A stretch of DNA of 64,000 bases from Micromonospora sp. NBC_01699 (lineage in GTDB: Bacteria > Actinomycetota > Actinomycetes > Mycobacteriales > Micromonosporaceae): NCBI RefSeq assembly GCF_036250065.1, contig NZ_CP109199.1:4588001-4652000 (forward strand). The letters run 5' to 3'. The notes under the pieces are model-generated. The model saw only the letters and a list, made by a program, of their open reading frames with translations. It had not been told where the DNA came from and searched no databases. This document shows, piece by piece, positions 1 to 7,777 of the stretch. Both the position numbers and the translations under genes were made by a program. Every line of letters begins with the position of its first letter. Position 1 is the first letter of the stretch.

Positions 1-59
1 ATCACCAGCAGTACGGCCAGCGGCCACTGCCGGCGGGTCCACGCTCGCCAACCACGCAT
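1..59 (-). CDS. Start of a truncated gene, probable membrane or exported protein
   Basis: Only the first 19-20 codons lie in the window; the gene runs leftward off the edge. It opens with ATG and reads MRGWRAWTRRQWPLAVLLV, an Arg/Trp-rich start followed by a hydrophobic run, so the product is probably a membrane or exported protein. It follows the membrane protein gene ending at 109 by about 50 bp on the same strand and could be its operon partner. The RBS is weak (GGTGGTGAC upstream of the ATG). The family cannot be named from this fragment. Confidence 0.5.
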   Translation of the reverse strand, partial: MRGWRAWTRRQWPLAVLLV

Positions 60-108
60 CACGCCGTCACCACCACGTCTCTCGCCATTCGCCGGTCGGC
101 CGGGGCGC

Positions 109-594
109 TCACCGGGGCGCGTCGGGAACGTCCTGTACCCAACCGGATTGGCGCGGCCGGGGATTCCACGAGGCTCGGAAGTCCGGCCAGGCGTCAACGA
201 GGTAGCGACCGAAGGGCAACCACCAGATCAGATCGTTCGTGACGATGATGACCACCGTACCGATCGGCCAGACGCCGGTGACGATCAGCCACGCCAGGCC
301 CAGCGGCCCGAGGATCTTGCCGGCCAGCCCGACGGCGGCCGCCGGCCAGCCGTGTTCGGGCTGCCGGGCCACCTCCAGGTAGAGCAGACCGTACAGGCCG
401 AGGACCATGCCGAGGCAGGCGAATAGCTGCGGCGAGTTCGACGGCGGCAGCCCGCTGAGGCGGAAGAACCACTGCGGATCGAGGACCGCGTAGCAACCCC
501 AGGCGATGTTGTACGCCCCGGCCGCGACGAACGTCGCCCGGTGTAGCCGCCGTCGCCTCACGCGGCCCACCGCGCGCCGACCCCGGCCGACCAT
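109..594 (-). CDS. Small integral membrane protein of unknown function
   Basis: 161 residues. A basic N-terminus (about residues 1-20, very Arg-rich) is followed by about four hydrophobic segments: near 21-40 (FVAAGAYNIAWGCYAVL), 58-75, 85-105 and 105-125, the last ending in NDLIWWLPFGRYL. The Arg-rich start makes the N-terminal end topologically cytoplasmic. I do not recognise a named family. It lies about 85 bp downstream of the NAD(P)-binding protein gene, on the same strand, and may be the distal member of the transporter operon that begins at 3481. Function unknown; the membrane location is well supported by the hydrophobic pattern. Confidence 0.65.
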   Translation of the reverse strand: MVGRGRRAVGRVRRRRLHRATFVAAGAYNIAWGCYAVLDPQWFFRLSGLPPSNSPQLFACLGMVLGLYGLLYLEVARQPEHGWPAAAVGLAGKILGPLGLAWLIVTGVWPIGTVVIIVTNDLIWWLPFGRYLVDAWPDFRASWNPRPRQSGWVQDVPDAPR

Positions 595-679
595 CCGAGC
601 CCACGGATGTCGCCCGGGCGCCCAAAACTCTTCGGAGGATGGATGTCCTGCTCCTTACCTCAAGACTTGCCGGTGGAGG

Positions 680-1351
680 TCAGTACGCGATTCCGATGAC
701 GCGTCGGAACGTCTCGGGACGGTCGAGCACGTCGAGCATGTGGTGGGCGACATCGGCGCGGGCGATGAACATTCCGGCGCGGACGTTCTGCCCGTACGCC
801 GTCCGGTAGCTCCGTTTCCACCGCCGGTCGAGCAGGCGGGGTGGGCGGGAGACGGTCCAGTCCAGTTCGCTGTCCCGCAGGACGTCCTCCATCAGGGCCA
901 GGTCGCCGTAGTGCCTGCGGAACGCCGCCTTGGCCAGTGGCGCGGCCAGGTGTCGCATGAAGAACCCGTCGCCGGGGTTGTGCCTCGGCGGGTTCGGTCG
1001 CCCCGGCGACGGTACGGTACCGACCGACGCGGCGCTGACGACGACCACCCGTCGTACGCCGGTCGCCCGCATCGCCCGCACCAGCGCCCGGGTGCCCCGT
1101 GAGGCGACGCCCGCCTCGGCACCCGAGCGCGCCCCGAGCCCGGAGAGCACCGCGTCGGACCCGTCGACCGCGGCCCGCAGATCCACCGGACCGGCGGCCG
1201 AGAGATCAGCCGTGACGACGCGTACCGGCGTGTCGTGGGGCAGCCTTGCCGGATTCCGTACGACGGCGGTGACCTCGTGCCCGGCGGCGACGGCCTGGAC
1301 GAGAAGCTGGCTGCCGATGCCGCCGGTCGCCCCGACGATCGTGAGCTTCAC
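680..1351 (-). CDS. NAD(P)H-binding SDR-like oxidoreductase/epimerase
   Basis: 223 residues from a GTG start (VKLTIVGATGGIGSQLL). The Rossmann glycine motif GATGGIG sits at residues 7-13 and a VVVVSAAS strand in the middle, typical of the atypical SDR NAD(P)H-binding family (PF13460-like) that includes NmrA-like and flavin-reductase-like proteins. The reading frame is open much further upstream, but that extension is Arg/Pro/Ser-rich and antisense to the permease. The GTG lies one base after the permease stop codon, so it is probably translationally coupled. Substrate unknown. A structural or redox-sensing role is possible, since this family often lacks the SDR Tyr-Lys pair. Confidence 0.8.
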   Translation of the reverse strand: MKLTIVGATGGIGSQLLVQAVAAGHEVTAVVRNPARLPHDTPVRVVTADLSAAGPVDLRAAVDGSDAVLSGLGARSGAEAGVASRGTRALVRAMRATGVRRVVVVSAASVGTVPSPGRPNPPRHNPGDGFFMRHLAAPLAKAAFRRHYGDLALMEDVLRDSELDWTVSRPPRLLDRRWKRSYRTAYGQNVRAGMFIARADVAHHMLDVLDRPETFRRVIGIAY

Positions 1352-1352
1352 G

Positions 1353-2672
1353 TCACGCCCCGGTGAGGATGTCGTACAGGTCCGGCCGGCAGTCGATGGC
1401 GGCGTCGCGCATCGCGGCCACCCGGTCCACCTGCGCGTCCACCGGCAACGCCCGCAGGGTGGCCAACGCCTTGTCGGCCAGCTCACGGACCGGTGTCCAC
1501 AGGTACTCCGGCGCGGCGTCGGCGCCCCGCAGCCAGAGTCCCGCGGCGGTCCGGGCGGCGTCGATGCGGATCCACGCGTCGGTGTCGGCGTCGGCGGCGC
1601 CGCACTTCCAGGTGCCGGCGCCGTCGAGGATGTCCTCCTCGATCGAGGCCGCACCGGTGCTGATCGTCCCGTCGCCGACCACCGTCAGGCTCAGGTGGAC
1701 GGTGTCGGGGCGCTGCTCGACGAAACCACCGTACGTGCCGGTCTCCTGGACGACGGCGGTCGGCGGATGGGGCAGCCGGCCGAGGGTGGTCAGTGCCCGC
1801 CGGGCCGGGTCCACGAGCTGCGGCAGGAACGGCTCGTACAGTTGGGTGACGCACACCCGTGGTTCCCCGTCGGCACAGACCAGTTCGGCGGCGAGCGGGT
1901 CGAGTGGCGCCGCTCGGTCGGCCGGCGGCAGCACGGCCAGGGCGACGGCGACACCGAGGACGGCCGGCAGCGCGGCGAGGAGCCTGGTCCGGCGCGTACC
2001 GGCGATCAGCAGTGCCCAGCCGGTGGCCGCGAGAGCGACGAACCACACCGCCTGCCCGACGACGGCGTGCCAGTCCACCCTGGAGTATTCGTCGTTGGTT
2101 CCGAGGTAGCCGGGGGCCAGCAGCAGTGCCCGGGAACCGGTGTCCTCCCAGAGCAGCTGCGAGCCGAGGATCACGACGAGCCCGGCGACCGCCAGCAGCG
2201 GTGCGGTCAGCCGCGACGGCATCAGCCGGCCGAGCCCGAGCCCGAGTAGTCCGGCCGCCGCGATGCCCAGCGCGGCGGCCAGGAGCGGCCAGTACCAACC
2301 CGGCGGCTGGTACGACGCGGCCAGCATCGCGCGGACGAGCCCGTCGAGCAGGCTCAGTACGTACCCGCCGGCCAGACATCCGGCGAGGGCGAACGCCACC
2401 GGCGCGGTCCGGCTGGCGCCGGTGCGCGGCATGGACGACATCAGTTCGGTGATCCGCGCCGCCCGGTCGCGACGCCCCTGCCAGGCACCGCCGGCCAGGG
2501 CCAGCGGCCACAACAGTCCCAGGTTGCTCGCGTGGACGAGCACCGTCGCCATCCACAGCCCGTCCCAGCGTTCGGCGTCACCGACCATCACCCACGCCAG
2601 GGCGGCGGCGGGCACACCGATCCAGAGCACCGCGGAGCGGCGCAGCTCGATTTGGACGATCCGGCGGGTCAT
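1353..2672 (-). CDS. ABC transporter permease with C-terminal soluble domain
   Basis: 439 residues. Six or so hydrophobic segments fill roughly residues 10-250, including AVLWIGVPAAALAWVMV and TAPLLAVAGLVVILGSQLL. The last about 190 residues are hydrophilic and probably extracytoplasmic, ending in a CRPDLYDILTGA tail. The start overlaps the ATPase stop by four bases (ATGA), so ATPase and permease should be made together as an ABC-2-type exporter. No substrate clue is visible. The soluble domain contains spaced cysteines (ELVCADGEPRVCVTQL) that could form a disulphide outside the membrane. Family assignment rests on context and topology more than on a motif. Confidence 0.75.
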   Translation of the reverse strand: MTRRIVQIELRRSAVLWIGVPAAALAWVMVGDAERWDGLWMATVLVHASNLGLLWPLALAGGAWQGRRDRAARITELMSSMPRTGASRTAPVAFALAGCLAGGYVLSLLDGLVRAMLAASYQPPGWYWPLLAAALGIAAAGLLGLGLGRLMPSRLTAPLLAVAGLVVILGSQLLWEDTGSRALLLAPGYLGTNDEYSRVDWHAVVGQAVWFVALAATGWALLIAGTRRTRLLAALPAVLGVAVALAVLPPADRAAPLDPLAAELVCADGEPRVCVTQLYEPFLPQLVDPARRALTTLGRLPHPPTAVVQETGTYGGFVEQRPDTVHLSLTVVGDGTISTGAASIEEDILDGAGTWKCGAADADTDAWIRIDAARTAAGLWLRGADAAPEYLWTPVRELADKALATLRALPVDAQVDRVAAMRDAAIDCRPDLYDILTGA

Positions 2673-3481
2673 CGCACACCACCCGACCCGCGGTGGCGGC
2701 GCATCAGCATCGCGTACCCGCGTTCCAGCTCACTGTCGCCGTCTGCTTCCGGGCCCCCGGCGGCCTCGGCCGCCAGGTCGTCGGGCACCCCCTGGAAGAC
2801 GAGCCGGCCCTCGTGCAGCAGCACCACGTCGGTGCAGGCCGCGGCCACGTCCTCGACCAGATGGGTGGCCACCACCACGCAGGTGTCGCGGCCGAGGTCG
2901 CGCAGCATCGCCCGGATGGTCATCCGCTGTTCCGGATCGAGGCCGACGGTGGGCTCGTCCAGCAACAGGAGGGTCGGTGCGCTCACGATCGCCTGGGCGA
3001 TGCCGACGCGGCGTACCATGCCGCCGGAGAGCGACCGCATGGTGCTGCCGGCCCGCGCGGTGAGGTCGACCCGCTCGATCGCCCGTTGCACGGCGTCGGG
3101 TACGTCGCGCGGCGGCATCTCCTTCAGCCACGCGACGTACTCCAGGAACTCCCGGACGGTGAACCGGCGGTAGTACCCGAAGTCCTGCGGCAGGTAACCG
3201 AGTGCGCGCCGGACCGCCCGTAGATCGCCATCGCCGTGGACGGGCTGGCCGAGGATCTCCAGCCGACCGGACACCGGCCGCAGCACGGTGGCGAGCGCCC
3301 GGATCAGCGTCGTCTTGCCGGCGCCGTTCGGGCCGAGCAGCCCGTGCACACCGATCCCCAGCGCGAGGTCGAGTCCGTCGACGGCCATGTGCCGCCCGGC
3401 CCGCAGACTCAGCCCCTGCGCGTGCACCGGCCAGGCGTACGCCGTCGGCGCCATCTCCTCGACGCTCACCACGCGTACCAT
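2669..3481 (-). CDS. ABC transporter ATP-binding protein
   Basis: 270 residues. Walker A GPNGAGKTT is at 50-58, Q-loop in GYLPQDFGYY near 95-104, signature LSGGM at 151-155, Walker B LLLLDEP at 171-177, and switch His in ATHLVED near 207. The layout matches the CcmA/BcrA-type exporter ATPases. The start MVRVVSVEEM was chosen because AAGGAG stands six bases before that ATG; the same frame runs open for about 930 bases further upstream, but that stretch is antisense to another gene. It is the first gene of the leftward set ATPase, permease, NAD(P)-binding protein. No substrate can be inferred. Confidence 0.9.
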   Translation of the reverse strand: MVRVVSVEEMAPTAYAWPVHAQGLSLRAGRHMAVDGLDLALGIGVHGLLGPNGAGKTTLIRALATVLRPVSGRLEILGQPVHGDGDLRAVRRALGYLPQDFGYYRRFTVREFLEYVAWLKEMPPRDVPDAVQRAIERVDLTARAGSTMRSLSGGMVRRVGIAQAIVSAPTLLLLDEPTVGLDPEQRMTIRAMLRDLGRDTCVVVATHLVEDVAAACTDVVLLHEGRLVFQGVPDDLAAEAAGGPEADGDSELERGYAMLMRRHRGSGGVR

Positions 3482-3671
3482 CTGGTCTCCTTGTCGATGG
3501 CTCGTGGCGCGCTGGAAGGCATCGCCTTCCCGTCCGGCTGGGAATCGCCCACCGGGCCACGTCCTCTCACACCGGGCTAGACGACCGGCATCCCGCTTCC
3601 GGTTCTCGGATGAGTGTGACGTGCGTCTCAAGCGCCGGAGCAACCGGTCGGGCGAGCGGGTCCACGGCGGC

Positions 3672-3703
3672 GGTGGGGTGGCCCGGGTCGGCGCCACCCC
3701 ACC
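3672..3703 (-). terminator. Probable terminator of the B12-regulated secreted protein gene
   Basis: A perfect 11-bp inverted repeat (GGTGGGGTGGC ... GCCACCCCACC) with a 10-base spacer lies 13 bases beyond the stop codon of the leftward prenyltransferase-repeat gene. There is no U-tract, as is common in actinomycetes. Confidence 0.7.
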
Positions 3704-3716
3704 ACGACGGTTCGCG

Positions 3717-4745
3717 TTACGGCTGGCAGGCCAGCGTCGGCGCGGTTGAGGACGATCCGGCGGCGGAGAGGCTGCCGAGCGGGGCGCCGGCTGCGCCGGG
3801 GACTGCCTGTGCGGTGGCGCGCGGGGCGGTGCCCGGGTCGAAGCCCGCGGCGCCGTAGGCGATCGCGCCCCGGTCGGATGCGGCACCGGTACAGCCGACC
3901 TGGAGTCCGAGGATGAACTGTCGCGCCCTGAGCCAGGCAACGGGGCGTCCGGCGGCCGCCAACGCCTGCGCGGCCAGACCGGTGCTGTTGGCGTTGGCAA
4001 CGCCGGCGCCCGTGAACGAACCGTCGGCGGCCTGGACACCGACCAGCCACCCGATGCCCGGCCTCGCGGCGGGGCGGTGGTCGGCGGCGATGAGCGCCTG
4101 GACGGCCATCGCGGTCGCGTCCACGTCGCTCTCGCAGGTCGGCTGCCCGAACTGCACCGGGAACCCGCCGTCGGCGCACCGGCTCCCGACGAGGAAGTCC
4201 ACCGCCGCCGACGGAGCGCCACCGGCCCGGTCAAGAGCGAGGATCGCGAAGGACTGGGACAACGCGTTGCTGAAGTCGCCGTACGCGGACCGGTCGGAGA
4301 ACCGACCCGACGGGTCCTGAAGGCCACGAAGGCGGGTGAGGAGGTCGACCCCGCCGAACGAGGCCGGGTCGAGGCCACTGACCTGGGCGGCGAGGGAGAG
4401 CTTGGCGGTCGCACCCGCGTACGCCTCGCCGATGCCGTCGCCGACGTAGCCGGTGAGCACCGAGGGCTGCCCGAGCCAGGTCGTGGCCGCGGCGGCGTTG
4501 GTGCCGGACGACTTCGCGGCGGCGAAGGCGAAGACGGCGTCGATGGTCAGCCCGGCGTCCGGATAGGAGACGTCGCCGAAGACGGTTTCGAGGTGGTCGC
4601 CGTCGACCATCTGCCGGGCAAGCCATCCGGCGGCGGCGTCGACACGGTTGTGGGTCGGCGGCGAGGATGCCGTGGCCGGCGTGGCCGTGGCGATCATGGT
4701 GAGGGCGGCCAACGCGGCACGAACGCGCGGGGACGAGAGGACCAT
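3717..4745 (-). CDS. Secreted prenyltransferase/squalene-oxidase-repeat (alpha/alpha barrel) protein, cobalamin-regulated
   Basis: 342 residues from the ATG reading MVLSSPRVRAALAALTMIA. Residues 1-27 form a Sec signal ending near ATPATAS. The mature part carries repeated helical signatures of the terpenoid-cyclase-like alpha/alpha toroid: GLTIDAVFAF, FSNALSQSFAILAL, DVDATAMAVQALIA, NANSTGLAAQALAA. The same blocks occur in the divergent protein at 5349-6815. No cyclase DxDD motif is visible, so binding rather than catalysis is likely. Vertebrate intrinsic factor and transcobalamin use this fold to bind B12; a cobalamin-capture role is inference, supported by the cobalamin riboswitch in its leader. 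Unlike its partner it has no LPXTG tail, so it should be freely secreted. A GGGCC/GGCCC hairpin in the leader holds AGGAAA in its loop, just before the start. Confidence 0.85.
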   Translation of the reverse strand: MVLSSPRVRAALAALTMIATATPATASSPPTHNRVDAAAGWLARQMVDGDHLETVFGDVSYPDAGLTIDAVFAFAAAKSSGTNAAAATTWLGQPSVLTGYVGDGIGEAYAGATAKLSLAAQVSGLDPASFGGVDLLTRLRGLQDPSGRFSDRSAYGDFSNALSQSFAILALDRAGGAPSAAVDFLVGSRCADGGFPVQFGQPTCESDVDATAMAVQALIAADHRPAARPGIGWLVGVQAADGSFTGAGVANANSTGLAAQALAAAGRPVAWLRARQFILGLQVGCTGAASDRGAIAYGAAGFDPGTAPRATAQAVPGAAGAPLGSLSAAGSSSTAPTLACQP

Positions 4746-4857
4746 CAAGCTGGGCCTTTCCTGGCCCCGTGGTCGAGACGACCCGACCCAACGCGCACAG
4801 GAGGCCGGATGGTTCCGACCCGTGAGCCACGACGGATGGAGGAATCCTGGACACGCG

Positions 4858-4975
4858 CCGACAGGCATTCGGGCTCGCGGCAGACCTGGATGGCCTGTCG
4901 CCTACCGTTGCGGGCCAGCGCCGGGTTTCGACCGGACTTCCCCTATCAACGCGCGGCTATCAAGTTGTCGCGGTC
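4858..4975 (-). promoter_or_regulatory. Cobalamin riboswitch (leftward)
   Basis: On the minus strand the conserved core GGGGAAGTCCGGTCGAAACC is followed by CGGCGCTGGCCCGCAACGGT, the classic AdoCbl aptamer pattern GGGAA-CCGG-n-CCGG-CCCGCnACnGT. A B12-box-like element (GAGCCCGAATGCCTGT) lies further on, at about 4861-4876. It precedes the start codon of the secreted repeat protein at 4745 by about 110 bases. Binding of adenosylcobalamin is expected to repress expression. Edges are approximate. Confidence 0.88.
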
Positions 4976-5040
4976 AGTGTGCACAGAGGACAGTATGGCC
5001 GTCAATCGCCCCGACGATGGGATCCGGGCCGGAACCGCCC

Positions 5041-5064
5041 GCGACCCCGCGTACGCGGGGTCGC
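5041..5064. repeat. Perfect 24-bp palindrome between divergent riboswitches
   Basis: GCGACCCCGCGT followed directly by its exact reverse complement ACGCGGGGTCGC. It sits between the two divergent cobalamin riboswitches and 7 bases upstream of the -35 of the rightward promoter. It could be an operator for a shared regulator or a hairpin blocking transcription in either direction. The sequence alone does not decide. Confidence 0.75.
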
Positions 5065-5070
5065 CTTCGG

Positions 5071-5099
5071 TTGTCCCGCCAGGCCGGATGCCGTAACGT
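5071..5099 (+). promoter_or_regulatory. Putative promoter of the rightward B12-regulated gene
   Basis: TTGTCC (5071-5076) and TAACGT (5094-5099) are separated by 17 bases, a good fit to a housekeeping actinomycete promoter. Transcription would begin about 5106, just before the riboswitch aptamer. Confidence 0.5.
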
Positions 5100-5109
5100 C
5101 CGGCTCGCG

Positions 5110-5240
5110 CGACCACTTCCACCCGTTGCCGCGCGCACAACTTCATTCGTTCCCAGTCGGGGGAAGCCGGTGCAAATCCGGCGCTGACCCGCAACCGTGT
5201 GCGAACCCCTGGTCCGCAAGCCGGAATGCCCGAACTGGAA
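5110..5240 (+). promoter_or_regulatory. Cobalamin riboswitch (rightward)
   Basis: The core GGGAAGCCGGTGCAAATCCG (5161-5180) continues into GCGCTGACCCGCAACCGTG (5181-5199), a near-consensus AdoCbl aptamer. A B12-box-like AAGCCGGAATGCCCGA lies at 5218-5233. Downstream, before the ATG at 5349, a GTCCGC...GCGGAC hairpin near 5289-5314 could be part of the expression platform. Edges are approximate. Confidence 0.92.
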
Positions 5241-5348
5241 CGTACGGCGTCATCTGTCGTGGAATGCGGATCGAGCCCCCTTCGTGCGTGTCCGCCACCC
5301 TGCGGCGCGGCGGACGGGACCCGGTCACCGTCCGGAAAGGCACCCGCC

Positions 5349-6815
5349 ATGCCCCGTGGCCCGCTCGCTCCCGTGACCGTCACCCTCGTCGGAATCGTCA
5401 CCGCCGTCGTGGCCGGCGTCGGCCCGTTGTCGAGCCCGCGTGCCGCCGAGGCCGCCCCCGACCCGGTGGCCGCCCAAGCCGCCGAACTCGCCGCCGACTG
5501 GCTCACCGGGCAGCTCGTCGACGGAGGCTTGCCCGGCTTCGCCGGCACGGACTGGGGCCTGACCATCGACGCCCTGTTCGCGTTGCAGGCAACCGGCACC
5601 CAACCCGCGGCGGTCACGCAGATCACCGAAGCGGTCGCCGCGAACGGTGACGGCTACGCGGTCTTCCGCGACGGCGACCTCGCGTACCGGGACGGCGGGA
5701 GCACCGCCAAGGTCCTCGCCGCAGCCGCAGCCGGCGGCGAGGACGGCACCGACTTCGGCGGCGACAACTGGCGACAGCGGACCCTCGACCTCGTCTTCGG
5801 CGCCGAGGACGGGCCGATGAACGGGTGGCTCCACGACGACTACGCCGGCAGTCTGATGGGCGAGAACATGTTCGGGCAGTCCCTCGCGGTGCTCGGACTG
5901 GCCCGCTCCGGTGGCGTACCGCAGCCGGTCGTCGACTTCCTCGTCACACAGCAGTGTCCCGGCGGCGGCTTCCGACTCTACCCGGGGGCCGGCGGCACCT
6001 CCTGCGCCGAGGACCCCGAAGACAACCGGATTCCCGACGTGGACACCACCGGTATGGTCGTCCAGGCGTTGATCGCCGCCGAGCGGGCCGGCGCCACCGG
6101 CACCTCGGAGCCCGTCGCGGCCGCCACCGACTGGCTCCGGTCGGTGCAGGCCGAGAACGGCTCGTTCAACGGCTCCGTCGTCACCGACTATCCCAACACC
6201 AACAGCACCGGCCTGGGCGGGCAGGCGCTGGCCGCCGCCGGCGACACCGACGCCGCCGGGAACGCCGCCGAGTTCGTCGTGGCCCAGCAGCTGACCGCCG
6301 CGAACGGTGGCGCGGCCGCCGCCCACGCCGGTGCCATCGCCTACACGCCCGAGAGTTTCGCCTCGGCCGTCGCCTCCGGGATCGAGGAGTTCGCGCTCGA
6401 CCAGTGGCGGCGGGCGACCACGCAGGCCATTCTCGGGCTCACCCAGGTCCCCCTCGGCGAGATCGGTGCCGACGACGGCACCGGGCCGACACCGACCGCC
6501 TCCCCCACCGGCTCAGCCACACCTTCGCCCACCGTGTCCGCGACTTCGAGCGGCGGGCCGTCGCAGAGTCCGACCGGTAACCCCAGCCAGACCCCGTCGA
6601 GCACCCCCGGCCCCAGCGGTTCCGTCACGGCGACTCCGACGTCCGCGCCGGCCACCACGACAGCGCCGCCGAACGGCGCAGGCGGCAACCTGCCGACCAC
6701 CGGCCTGTCGATCGTGACCTTCTCCGTCGTCGGGCTCGGCACTGTCGGCGGCGGGATCGCCCTGATGCTCCTCACCCGTCGGCGTCGCGACGATGCGGCA
6801 GCGGGCCGGGGGTGA
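5349..6815 (+). CDS. LPXTG-anchored prenyltransferase-repeat (alpha/alpha barrel) protein, putative surface cobalamin-capture protein
   Basis: 488 residues. An N-terminal signal/hydrophobic segment (about 1-35) precedes a helical repeat domain (about 37-385) with GLTIDALFAL, DVDTTGMVVQALIA and NTNSTGLGGQALAA, matching the divergent paralogue block for block. A Pro/Ser/Thr-rich spacer (about 390-445) leads to LPTTG at 448-452, a hydrophobic stretch and RRRRDD, a complete sortase sorting signal, so the product should be covalently attached to the cell wall. The ATG was chosen for its GGAAAGG site; earlier in-frame codons lie inside the riboswitch. A role in holding cobalamin at the wall for the ECF transporter is inferred from fold and regulation. 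The sortase is not in this window. Confidence 0.88.
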   Translation: MPRGPLAPVTVTLVGIVTAVVAGVGPLSSPRAAEAAPDPVAAQAAELAADWLTGQLVDGGLPGFAGTDWGLTIDALFALQATGTQPAAVTQITEAVAANGDGYAVFRDGDLAYRDGGSTAKVLAAAAAGGEDGTDFGGDNWRQRTLDLVFGAEDGPMNGWLHDDYAGSLMGENMFGQSLAVLGLARSGGVPQPVVDFLVTQQCPGGGFRLYPGAGGTSCAEDPEDNRIPDVDTTGMVVQALIAAERAGATGTSEPVAAATDWLRSVQAENGSFNGSVVTDYPNTNSTGLGGQALAAAGDTDAAGNAAEFVVAQQLTAANGGAAAAHAGAIAYTPESFASAVASGIEEFALDQWRRATTQAILGLTQVPLGEIGADDGTGPTPTASPTGSATPSPTVSATSSGGPSQSPTGNPSQTPSSTPGPSGSVTATPTSAPATTTAPPNGAGGNLPTTGLSIVTFSVVGLGTVGGGIALMLLTRRRRDDAAAGRG

Positions 6816-6856
6816 CGCCGGTTCGGTGGTGACCGCCGGTCGGCGCTGACAGCGGA

Positions 6857-7777
6857 TCAGGCGGTGTTGGCGACGTCACCGTCGTCGGCGGCACGGGGTG
6901 CCGCGGGCAGGGCGACAGCGTCGGGTGGCGCCGCCGCCGGGGTGGTCGGTCCGAACGTTGCGACCACGCCGTAGGAGGCCCGGCGGGCCGCCCGGCGCAG
7001 CGTCGCCAACACGGCCGGACCGAGCATGAGGATCGCGACGGTGTTGGTGATCGCCCGGCCGGTGTCCCAGCCCGCGGTCGAGGTCAACAGCGTGAAGATC
7101 GCGAAACGGTGCAGGTTCTCCAGCACCGGCGCGCCGGGAACATAGGAGATGTGCCCGGCGTAGTAGTCGACCTCGGCGCCGGTGATGAACGGCCAGAACC
7201 ACAGGTTCATCAGGAACCCGAAGGCGTAGGCGACGACGACGCCGTAGCCGACGAGCATCGCGATCTCGGCCCTGCCGGTCACCCCACGTGGCAGCAGGCC
7301 GGCGCCCATGCCGATCCACGCCGAGCAGAGCATCTGGAACGGCAGCCACGGTCCGACCCCGGCGGTCAGCAACGCCGACGCGAACAGCGACGTGCATCCG
7401 AGTACGAACCCGAAGCCGGCGCCGAAGACCCGGCCGGCGAGGACGAGCACGAAGAAGACGGTCTCGATCCCGGCGGTGCCGGCGCCGAGCGGGCGCAGGG
7501 CCGCGTTGACGGCCGAGAGGACGCCGAGCATCGCCAGCGCCTTGGCGTCCATGCCGCCCTCGGAGAGTTCGGCGAGGACGACCACGATGAGGATCGGCAG
7601 GATGCCGATGAACACGAACGGGGCGTCCGGACCGTGCTGCATGCTCTGCGGCTCGACCCGTACCAGCAGCGGCCAGACGAACATCATCAGCCCGGCGATC
7701 GAGGCCAGGGTCAACACCACCGCCGAACGCGGCCCCAGCCGTACGGCCTGGTCGTCACGACCCCACCGACGCGTCAC
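6857..7777 (-). CDS. ECF transporter substrate-binding S component, probably cobalamin-specific
   Basis: 306 residues, GTG start overlapping the ATPase stop (GTGA). Six or more hydrophobic segments, including LTLASIAGLMMFVWPLL, PFVFIGILPILIVVVLAEL and EIAMLVGYGVVVAYAFGFL, with a hydrophilic Ala/Pro-rich tail (about 275-306). The topology and an ETVFFVLVLAGRVFGAGFG block resemble ECF S components of the PF12822 type. It is the last gene of the six-gene operon behind the third cobalamin riboswitch, which is why cobalamin is the preferred substrate; a precursor or another corrinoid is possible. It works with the T and A1-A2 subunits encoded just upstream in the operon. Confidence 0.85.
   Translation of the reverse strand: MTRRWGRDDQAVRLGPRSAVVLTLASIAGLMMFVWPLLVRVEPQSMQHGPDAPFVFIGILPILIVVVLAELSEGGMDAKALAMLGVLSAVNAALRPLGAGTAGIETVFFVLVLAGRVFGAGFGFVLGCTSLFASALLTAGVGPWLPFQMLCSAWIGMGAGLLPRGVTGRAEIAMLVGYGVVVAYAFGFLMNLWFWPFITGAEVDYYAGHISYVPGAPVLENLHRFAIFTLLTSTAGWDTGRAITNTVAILMLGPAVLATLRRAARRASYGVVATFGPTTPAAAPPDAVALPAAPRAADDGDVANTA

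Noticed and set aside
3482-4414. Upstream extension of the ABC ATPase frame (about 310 extra codons)
   Set aside because: Arg/Pro/Ser-rich, antisense-like relative to the neighbouring gene; AAGGAG marks the internal ATG as the real start.
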